A stretch of 64,000 nt of DNA from Burkholderiales bacterium. Lineage in GTDB: Bacteria > Pseudomonadota > Gammaproteobacteria > Burkholderiales > Burkholderiaceae_C. Below are positions 58,044-64,000 of this stretch, in pieces; the first letter of the stretch is position 1, and each line of letters opens with the position of its first letter. Location of the stretch: NCBI GenBank assembly GCA_947474755.1, contig CANJJE010000003.1, positions 124,001 to 188,000 of the forward strand. The letters are read 5' to 3'. The notes under the pieces are model-generated. The model made no database searches, was not told where the DNA came from, and saw only the letters and a list, made by a program, of their open reading frames with translations. The translations under genes were made by a program, and so were the position numbers.

Positions 58044-58778
58044 TCAGTGCTGCAGGATCTTCGAGAGGAATTCCTTGGCGCGTGGCGAGCGCTGCTCGGG
58101 TTGCCCGAAGAAGGCTTCCCGGGTGCAGTCCTCGATGATCCTGCCGGCGTCCATGAAGATCACGCGGTGGCTGACCTTTCGCGCGAAGCCCATTTCGTGG
58201 GTGACGACCATCATCGTCATGCCCTCGTGGGCGAGTTGCACCATCACGTCGAGGACCTCGCCGACCATCTCCGGATCAAGCGCCGAAGTGGGTTCGTCGA
58301 ACAGCATGACGATCGGGTCCATGCTGAGCGCGCGGGCAATCGCCACCCGCTGCTGCTGCCCGCCGGAGAGCTGTCCGGGAAACTTGTCCTTGTGCACCAT
58401 CAACCCGACGCGGTCGAGCATCTTCAGGCCGCGCGCCTTGGCGTCGTCCGGGCTGCGCTTGAGCACGCGGATCTGCGCGAGCGTCAGGTTCTCGGTCACG
58501 GTCAGGTGCGGGAACAGCTCGAAGTGCTGGAACACCATGCCCACACGCGCGCGCAGCTTCGGGAGGTTGGTCTTCGGGTCGGCAATGCTGATGCCATCCA
58601 CCACGATGTCACCCTTCTGGAACGGCTCCAGCGCATTCACCGTCTTGATCAGCGTGCTCTTGCCCGAACCTGACGGGCCGCAGACCACCACGACCTCGCC
58701 CTTCCGGATCGAGGTGGAGCAATCGGTCAGCACCTGAAAGCTGCCGTACCACTTGGAGACGTTCTGAATGTCGATCAC
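58044..58778 (-). CDS. gltL: Glutamate/aspartate ABC importer, ATP-binding subunit
   Basis: A 244-residue polar amino acid ABC ATPase: Walker [11 protein letters not shown]-loop [12 protein letters not shown], signature LSGGQQQR, Walker [13 protein letters not shown] and switch His in VVTHEMGFA. The start is GTG 58778, supported by AGGAG six bases upstream; the longer frame in the track runs through gltK. With gltI, gltJ and gltK it forms a GltIJKL-type importer. It is the last gene of the operon. Confidence 0.94.
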   Translation of the reverse strand: MIDIQNVSKWYGSFQVLTDCSTSIRKGEVVVVCGPSGSGKSTLIKTVNALEPFQKGDIVVDGISIADPKTNLPKLRARVGMVFQHFELFPHLTVTENLTLAQIRVLKRSPDDAKARGLKMLDRVGLMVHKDKFPGQLSGGQQQRVAIARALSMDPIVMLFDEPTSALDPEMVGEVLDVMVQLAHEGMTMMVVTHEMGFARKVSHRVIFMDAGRIIEDCTREAFFGQPEQRSPRAKEFLSKILQH

Positions 58779-58796
58779 TGTGAACTCCTGCGCAAC

Positions 58797-58840
58797 AGCC
58801 CCCTCGGGGGCGGACGCGGTACCCCGCGGCCAGGGGCCGA
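58797..58840. repeat. GC-rich inverted repeat between gltK and gltL
   Basis: GCCCCC-TC-GGGGGC with a following CGCGGTACCCCGCG dyad fills the 65-base spacer. It looks like the other GC-rich spacer sequences in the window and could stabilise or stop the transcript ahead of gltL. Confidence 0.45.
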
Positions 58841-58843
58841 CGG

Positions 58844-59509
58844 TTATCGGATGATGGCGATCTTGTTCTGCAAGCGGCGCACGGCCATCGACAGGCTGAA
58901 GCAGATCACGAAATACACGAGCGCGGCGACGAGGTAGGTCTCGATCGGGCGATTGAAGTTCTTGCCTGCAATCTCGAACCCCTTGAGCAGGTCGTAGGCG
59001 CCGATCGCGTAGACCAGCGAGGTGTCCTGGAACAGGATGATGGTCTGTGTCATCAGCACCGGCAGCATGTTGCGAAAGGCCTGCGGCAGCACCACCAGCT
59101 GCATCGTCTGCGCATAGCTCATGCCCACCGCATAGCCTGCTTGCACCTGACCCTTGGGCACCGACTGGATGCCGGCACGCATGATTTCCGAGTAGTACGC
59201 CGCCTCGAACACGGTGAAGGTGATGATGGCGCTGAGCTCGGCGCCCATCGGTCGGCCGATCAGCAGCGGGATCAGCAGGAAAAACCACAGGATCACCATC
59301 ACCAGCGGGATCGAACGCAGCACGGTGACATACGCCGCCGCCGGCAGCACCAGCCAGGGCTTGCCCGACAGCCGCATCAGCGCGAGCACCGTGCCGAGTG
59401 CGATGCCGCCCACCATCGCAATGGCCGTCAGCTGGAGCGAGAAGTACAGCCCATTCAGGATGAAGCTGGAAACAACGCTCGCGTCGAGAAAACCGAAGTC
59501 GAGGTTCAT
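58844..59509 (-). CDS. gltK: Glutamate/aspartate ABC importer, permease subunit
   Basis: A 221-residue inner-membrane permease of the HisM/GltK class with about five helices. It has the N-terminal [17 protein letters not shown] (hydrophobic), the [13 protein letters not shown] stretch and the cytoplasmic EAA loop [20 protein letters not shown] (as [10 protein letters not shown]) that docks onto GltL. Its start overlaps the gltJ stop. It pairs with GltJ to make the heterodimeric channel. Confidence 0.92.
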   Translation of the reverse strand: MNLDFGFLDASVVSSFILNGLYFSLQLTAIAMVGGIALGTVLALMRLSGKPWLVLPAAAYVTVLRSIPLVMVILWFFLLIPLLIGRPMGAELSAIITFTVFEAAYYSEIMRAGIQSVPKGQVQAGYAVGMSYAQTMQLVVLPQAFRNMLPVLMTQTIILFQDTSLVYAIGAYDLLKGFEIAGKNFNRPIETYLVAALVYFVICFSLSMAVRRLQNKIAIIR

Positions 59510-60252
59510 CGCGCGCCGCCGATCATGCCGGGCACCTGCACGCGGCGCTCGATGAGCAGGGCGACCCGGTTGATGAGGAAGGCCGACAGGAAATACAAGG
59601 CCGTCACCGCCAGGTAGATTTCGATGTTTCGCGACGTTTCCTCACCGGCCTGTCGCGCAAACATCGTCAACTCGGCGATGCTGATCGCGAACGCCACCGA
59701 CGAGTTCTTCACGATGTTCATCGACTCGCTGGTGAGCGGAGGAATGACGATGCGAAACGCCATGGGCAGCAGCACGAAGCGGTAGGTCTGCGGCAGCGTC
59801 AGACCCATCGCCAGACCGGCATGACGCTGACCCTTGGGGAGCGACTGGATACCGGCCTTGACCTGCTCGGCAACCCGCGCCGAGGTGAAGAACCCGAGCG
59901 CGAACACCATCAGCACGAAGCTCGACACCTGCTTGAGCGACGGGATCAGTTCCGGGATCACGTAGTACCAGAGGAAGACCTGCACCAGCAGCGGGATATT
60001 GCGAAACAGCTCGGTCCACGCATTGCCGATGAACCTCAGGCCCTTGCTGGGCGCCGTGCGCAGCACCCCCATCAGCGCACCGATGGTCAGCGCCACGACC
60101 AGCGCCAGCAGCGACACCGACAGCGTCCAGCCCCAGGCCGACAACAGCCAATCGAGGTAGGTGATGTCGCCCTGGGAGCCGAAACACCCCGGCTGAACCT
60201 GACCCTCGATGGTGTCCTTGCAGAAGACCTGCCAATCCCAATCGCTCGCCAA
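59506..60252 (-). CDS. gltJ: Glutamate/aspartate ABC importer, permease subunit
   Basis: A 248-residue permease of the same family with an extended N-terminal region typical of GltJ ([10 protein letters not shown], then [17 protein letters not shown]). The EAA loop reads [19 protein letters not shown] ([10 protein letters not shown]). The start is TTG 60252 with GGGAG seven bases upstream; homologues also begin just before the WDW motif. It follows gltI after 55 bases. Confidence 0.91.
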   Translation of the reverse strand: MASDWDWQVFCKDTIEGQVQPGCFGSQGDITYLDWLLSAWGWTLSVSLLALVVALTIGALMGVLRTAPSKGLRFIGNAWTELFRNIPLLVQVFLWYYVIPELIPSLKQVSSFVLMVFALGFFTSARVAEQVKAGIQSLPKGQRHAGLAMGLTLPQTYRFVLLPMAFRIVIPPLTSESMNIVKNSSVAFAISIAELTMFARQAGEETSRNIEIYLAVTALYFLSAFLINRVALLIERRVQVPGMIGGAR

Positions 60253-60307
60253 GGTGGGCTCCCTGTGTCCTGGTGGTCAGCAGCGCGTCGTCAGCGAAGG
60301 GGGAGGG

Positions 60308-61198
60308 CTACTTCCTGGCGTAGTCCTCCATCGGCTTGTCGTTCGGCGTGGCCCAGGCGGCCCTGGTGGCCTCGGACAGGGGCAGACCGACCCGGGTGTT
60401 GGTCGGCGGGATCGGCTGCAGGAACCACTTGTCGTAGAGCTTCGCCAGTTCGCCGGACTTCATCATGTCGATGATCGTGGCGTCGACGACCTTCTTGAAT
60501 TGCGGATCCTCCCTGCGGATCACGAGGGCGATCGGTTCGACCGACAGCACTTCGCCGACGATCCTGAATTCGGCCGGTTTCTTGGCCTTGGAGATCAAGC
60601 CGGCCAGGATCTGCCCATCCATCACGAAGGCGTCGGCACGGCCGCTCTCCATCAGCAGGAAGCTGTCGGCGTGGTCCTTGCCATAGACCTCGTCGAAACT
60701 CATGCCGCTCGCGCGCTCGTTCTTGCGCAGGGTCTGCACCGAAGTCGTGCCGGTGGTGGTGGCGACCTTCCTGCCATTGAGCTGGGCAATGCCGGTGATG
60801 CCGGAATTGACCTTGGTCGCGATGCGCACCTCCTCGACGTAGGTGGTGACCGCGAAGCTCACGTCGCGCTGCCGGGCGATGTTGTTGGTGGTGGAGCCGC
60901 ACTCGATATCGACGGTGCCGTTCTGCACCAGCGGAATGCGGTTCTGCGACGTGACTGGCTGGTAGCGGGTGACCAGCGCGGTCAGGCCGAGCTGCTTCTG
61001 CACGGCCTTGATCACGCGCTCGCAGATCTCGACGTGGTAGCCGACGTACTTGCCGTCGCCGAGCGGGTAGCTCAGCGCACCCGACGACTCGCGCACACCC
61101 ATCGTCACCGCCCCCGCGTCCTTGATCTTTGTCAGGGTATCGGCCTGCGCCGCACTCCAGACCAGACATGCGGCCACGGCGATCAAGGTCTTGTTCAT
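60308..61198 (-). CDS. gltI: Glutamate/aspartate periplasmic binding protein
   Basis: The solute receptor of the importer. A Sec signal peptide (MNKTLIAVAACLVWSAAQA) precedes a type II periplasmic binding fold of the SBP_bac_3 family, with GVRESSGALSYPLGDG, GYHVEICERV, DIECGSTTNN and the hinge-binding TTGTTSVQTLRKNE. The 296-residue protein fits GltI/DEBP. AAGGAG lies just before the ATG. First gene of the operon, so the promoter should be in the 31 bases before it or within the end of the upstream ABC exporter gene. Confidence 0.94.
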   Translation of the reverse strand: MNKTLIAVAACLVWSAAQADTLTKIKDAGAVTMGVRESSGALSYPLGDGKYVGYHVEICERVIKAVQKQLGLTALVTRYQPVTSQNRIPLVQNGTVDIECGSTTNNIARQRDVSFAVTTYVEEVRIATKVNSGITGIAQLNGRKVATTTGTTSVQTLRKNERASGMSFDEVYGKDHADSFLLMESGRADAFVMDGQILAGLISKAKKPAEFRIVGEVLSVEPIALVIRREDPQFKKVVDATIIDMMKSGELAKLYDKWFLQPIPPTNTRVGLPLSEATRAAWATPNDKPMEDYARK

Positions 61199-61229
61199 CA
61201 GAAGCTCCTTTGTGGATCAGGGCACTCGG

Positions 61230-63110
61230 TCACTCGAGCAAGGTCTGCACGTTGCGTTCCATGGCTTGCGCCGGATCGGGCGAGCCCTGCGGGCCCTCGC
61301 TGTGACTTTGCTGCAGCCGCCACATCTCGGCATAGCGCGCGTTCAATGCCAGCAGTTCGGCGTGCGAGCCGCGCTCCAGGATGCGGCCGTGCTCCATCAC
61401 CAGGATCTGGTGCGCATCGACCACGGTCGACAGACGGTGCGCGATGACCAGCGTCGTCTTGTTGCGCGCCACACCCTGCAATTCAGCCTGGATGGCCCGC
61501 TCGTTGGCTGAATCGAGTGCCGAGGTCGCCTCGTCGAAGATCAATATCGGTGGGTCTTTCAGCAGCGTGCGGGCGATGGCGACGCGCTGCTTCTCGCCGC
61601 CCGACAGCTTCAGCCCCCGCTCGCCGACCATCGTGTCATAGCCCTTCGGCGTCGAGGCGATGAAGGCGTGGATGTGCGCCGCCTGCGCTGCCGCCTCGAC
61701 CTCGTTGCGCGCAGCCGTGGTGCGACCGTAGGCAATGTTGTATTCGATGGTGTCGTTGAAGAGCACCGTGTCCTGCGGCACGATGCCGATTGCCTGACGC
61801 AGGCTGTGCTGCGTCAGGCTGCGGATGTCCTGTCCGGCGATCTCGATGCGGCCGGCCGACACGTCGTAGAAGCGGAACATCAGCCGCGCAAGCGTGCTCT
61901 TGCCCGAGCCCGAAGGGCCGACCACTGCCACCGTCTTGCCGGCCGGGATGTCGAAGCTGATGTCGTGCAGGATGGTGCGGTCGAGGTCGTAGCCGAAGCG
62001 CACATTGCGAAAGCGCACCTCGGCACCGCCAGGATCGATGGCCAAGGGCTTCGCACCCGGCGCGTCGGCCACCTCGCGGTGCTGGCCGAGCAGCGAGAAC
62101 ATCTTCTCCATGTCGATGATCGACTGCTTGATCTCGCGGTAGATGACGCCCAGGAAGTTCAGGGGGATGTAGAGCTGGATCATCAGCGCGTTGACCAGCA
62201 CCAGGTCGCCCAGCGTCAGCGTGCCGGCGACCACGCCCTCGGTGGCACGCCACACCAGCAGCGTGACGGCGACCGCGATGATCAGGCTCTGGCCCAGGTT
62301 CAGCACCGACAGCGAGGTCTGCGACTTGATCGAAACTCGTTCCAGGCGCTGCAGGTTGTCGTCGTAGCGCGCCTGCTCGAACTTCTCGTTGCTGAAGTAC
62401 TTGACCGTCTCGTAGTTGATCAGCGCGTCGACCGCCTTGGTGCTGGCCTTCGAGTCCTGCTCGTTCATCGCGCGACGGAAGGTGGTGCGCCATTCGGTCA
62501 CCGTGACGGTGAAGACGATGTAGAGCAGCAGCGCGCCGAAGGTGATGGCAGCGAACCAGACGTCGAACTTCGCCGACAACAGGCTGATGACCAGCGTGAT
62601 CTCGACCAGCGTCGGCACGATGTTGTAGATCAGGTAGTTGAGCAGCGACTGGATCGAGCGCGCGCCACGGTCGATGTCGCGCGACACGCCGCCGGTCTGC
62701 CGCTCCAGGTGGAAGCGCAGGCTGAGCGACAGCAGGTGATCGAAGGTCTCCAGGCCGATGCGGCGGGCGATGCGCGCGGCCACCGGATAGAACAGGAATT
62801 CGCGCAGCTCGGTGAACAGCGTGATCGACAGTCGCAGCGCACCGTAGCCAATCAGCAATGCCACCGGCACCACCAGCACGGCCTGTGGGTCGCCGGGCTT
62901 CAGCGCCAAGGCATCGACCAGACTCTTGAGCAGCAGCGGCACGCCGACGTTGGCGACCTTGGCCGCGATCAGGCAGGCCAGTGCCAGCGCCACCCGGTAG
63001 CGCCACTGCCAGACGTAGGGCAGCAGCTTCTTCAGCGTGGACCAGTCGGAGCGCGGGGCGCCGGTGGCGACATCCGCAGGCGCGGGTGGGGTCAGCGTGG
63101 CAGGGCGCAT
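61230..63110 (-). CDS. ABC transporter of the Atm1/HMT family (fused permease and ATPase)
   Basis: A 626-residue half-transporter exporting glutathione- or metal-linked compounds in its family. Residues ~30-335 hold six transmembrane helices including the family segments RIARRIGLETFDHLLSLSLRFH (read as FDHLLSLSLRFH) and NYETVKYFSNE. The ATPase domain (~360-600) has Walker [11 protein letters not shown] (~400), Q-loop GIVPQDTVLFND, signature LSGGEKQR (~503), Walker B LIFDEATSALD and the switch His in AHRLST. Proteins of this kind resemble mitochondrial Atm1 and the NaAtm1 exporter; the natural substrate is not set by sequence. Divergent from the thioesterase gene. Confidence 0.93.
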   Translation of the reverse strand: MRPATLTPPAPADVATGAPRSDWSTLKKLLPYVWQWRYRVALALACLIAAKVANVGVPLLLKSLVDALALKPGDPQAVLVVPVALLIGYGALRLSITLFTELREFLFYPVAARIARRIGLETFDHLLSLSLRFHLERQTGGVSRDIDRGARSIQSLLNYLIYNIVPTLVEITLVISLLSAKFDVWFAAITFGALLLYIVFTVTVTEWRTTFRRAMNEQDSKASTKAVDALINYETVKYFSNEKFEQARYDDNLQRLERVSIKSQTSLSVLNLGQSLIIAVAVTLLVWRATEGVVAGTLTLGDLVLVNALMIQLYIPLNFLGVIYREIKQSIIDMEKMFSLLGQHREVADAPGAKPLAIDPGGAEVRFRNVRFGYDLDRTILHDISFDIPAGKTVAVVGPSGSGKSTLARLMFRFYDVSAGRIEIAGQDIRSLTQHSLRQAIGIVPQDTVLFNDTIEYNIAYGRTTAARNEVEAAAQAAHIHAFIASTPKGYDTMVGERGLKLSGGEKQRVAIARTLLKDPPILIFDEATSALDSANERAIQAELQGVARNKTTLVIAHRLSTVVDAHQILVMEHGRILERGSHAELLALNARYAEMWRLQQSHSEGPQGSPDPAQAMERNVQTLLE

Positions 63111-63177
63111 GAGTCAGACGAAAGAAAGGACCGCATGGAAGAATGGACCGCAGACACACCAACACAGGTCACGCAAT

Positions 63178-63639
63178 ATGCCCCAGAACACGGCCACCCC
63201 CGAGGCTGACAGCAATCGGGGTTCTGGCGAGGACCCATCGCAACTCGGCACGCCTGTCGAACTGCCGCCCGATTCGAGCCTGGTGATGCGTGTGATACCG
63301 ATGCCGGCCGATACCAACATGAGCGGCAGCGTGTTCGGCGGCTGGATCATGGCTCAGGTCGACATCGCCGGTTCGGTGCTGCCGGCGCGCGTCTCGCGCG
63401 GACGGGTGACCACGGTGGCGGTGAACCGCTTCATCTTCAAGCAGCCGGTCAGCGTCGGAGACCTGCTGAGCTTCTATGCCCGCGTCGAGCGCATCGGCAC
63501 CACCTCGATCACGGTGCATGTCGAGGTCTACGCCGAACGCAACCCGGCAAAGCCGCAGGTCGTCAAGGTCACCGATGCCAGCCTGACCTATGTGGCGATC
63601 GACCAGGACGGCAAGCCGCGCCCGGTGCCGAAGAGCTGA
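63178..63639 (+). CDS. Acyl-CoA thioesterase, YciA-like hotdog fold
   Basis: A 153-residue hotdog-fold enzyme that hydrolyses acyl-CoA. After a variable ~35-residue N-terminus come the family motifs MPADTNMSGSVFGGWIMAQVD (as NMSGSVFGGWI, with the catalytic Asp in AQVDIAG) and VNRFIFKQPV. Homologues such as YciA act on short and medium chains. The ATG at 63178 is chosen; the ORF-track frame extends upstream into the divergent exporter gene. A GACGCAC-C-GTGCGTC inverted repeat (63652-63666) downstream may be a weak terminator. Confidence 0.9.
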   Translation: MPQNTATPEADSNRGSGEDPSQLGTPVELPPDSSLVMRVIPMPADTNMSGSVFGGWIMAQVDIAGSVLPARVSRGRVTTVAVNRFIFKQPVSVGDLLSFYARVERIGTTSITVHVEVYAERNPAKPQVVKVTDASLTYVAIDQDGKPRPVPKS

Positions 63640-63832
63640 TCTGGTGCACCCGACGCACCGTGCGTCAAAGCCGTGCGAACCCGCACCAACGCGGCTTCGT
63701 CGTTCCCGCAACATCTAAGCCATTCGACGTATATCGCCCCTCCGCCTCGTCCTCCTACCCTCGATTGGTCAGGTACTCGCAAGGGTTGCCTGCCTTGACC
63801 AATCCAATCAATTTCAATCAAAGGGGTACGAG

Positions 63833-64000
63833 ATGCGTAGAGAGCAAAGCGCGAAGAAGCTGGCGCTGGCCGCAGCCGTGGCTGCATGTTCATTGAATGC
63901 ACACGCCGGCGCCACCGTCAGTTTCGGTGAAGACAAGTCGATCAGCGTGGGCTTCGGTCTGCGCTTCAGCGGCAGTGCCGTCGAGGATGCGGCAACGAAC
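63833..64000 (+). CDS. Exported protein, probably outer-membrane beta-barrel (3' end cut by window)
   Basis: The first 56 codons of a gene that runs off the window. AAAGGGG lies upstream of the ATG as a ribosome site. A Sec signal peptide (KKLALAAAVAACSLNAHA) is followed by a sequence alternating polar and hydrophobic residues (ATVSFGEDKSISVGFGLRFS), as in the first strands of porin-like barrels. The family cannot be fixed from this fragment. It is absent from the ORF track because it lacks a stop. Confidence 0.7.
   Translation, partial: MRREQSAKKLALAAAVAACSLNAHAGATVSFGEDKSISVGFGLRFSGSAVEDAATN

Noticed and set aside
61636-63209. Two ~510-aa ORFs overlapping the Atm1-type transporter
   Set aside because: Alternative frames of a gene whose own frame has complete ABC motifs.
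1-64000. tRNA genes, CRISPR arrays, insertion sequences, prophage
   Set aside because: No tRNA cloverleaf ends, no direct-repeat/spacer arrays, no transposase or integrase reading frames were seen.

Overview
The window is GC-rich, densely packed bacterial chromosome. Gene content and order point to a betaproteobacterium of the order Burkholderiales, probably the Leptothrix/Rubrivivax/Roseateles side. The evidence is the algH-ruvX-pyrR-pyrB-pyrC'-plsC block, rubredoxin leading into pilGHIJ-chpA, a complete dcw cluster ending in lpxC, and a Burkholderiales-type rnpB. The genus assignment is inference. No prophage, insertion sequence, CRISPR array or tRNA gene is visible; most of the window is housekeeping core genome.

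Layout. 1-2078 (+): end of pdxJ, then acpS and nagZ in overlapping array, closed by a bidirectional terminator shared with convergent rne. 2145-5880 (-): rne and a long structured leader. 5919-9880 (+): rluC, a HAD phosphatase, a Rieske protein, sppA and psd. 9935-14472 (-): algH, ruvX, pyrR, pyrB, a non-catalytic dihydroorotase homologue and plsC. 14506-15999 (+): phr. 15968-26890 (-): rubredoxin, pilG, pilH, pilI, pilJ, the giant kinase chpA and a GGDEF protein. 27054-30810 (+): thiD, hemL, mpl.

30883-50378 (-): the dcw cluster transcribed mraZ-rsmH-ftsL-ftsI-murE-murF-mraY-murD-ftsW-murG-murC-ddlB-ftsQ-ftsA-ftsZ-lpxC, plus a small membrane ORF. A recognisable promoter and MraZ-type decamer repeats lie in front of mraZ. 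A ~410-bp imperfect palindrome fills the gap between ftsW and murG. 50539-56923 (-): nnrU-like gene, remnant of an EAL domain, alpha-carbonic anhydrase, Bcr/CflA-type MFS pump, rnpB, htpX, a DUF3025 protein and a NYN-domain protein. 56937-63110 (-): catalytic pyrC, a glutamate/aspartate ABC importer (gltI-gltJ-gltK-gltL) and an Atm1-type ABC exporter. 63178-64000 (+): hotdog thioesterase and the start of an exported protein cut by the window edge.

Functionally the window covers peptidoglycan precursor synthesis, recycling (nagZ, mpl) and division; pyrimidine synthesis split between an inactive and an active dihydroorotase; the Pil-Chp pathway for type IV pili with a linked diguanylate cyclase; and RNA processing (rne, rnpB, rluC). 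The items most worth follow-up are the palindrome inside the dcw cluster, the PilJ that lacks a periplasmic sensor domain, the degraded EAL gene, and the long rne leader. I found no convincing wholly new multi-gene system.
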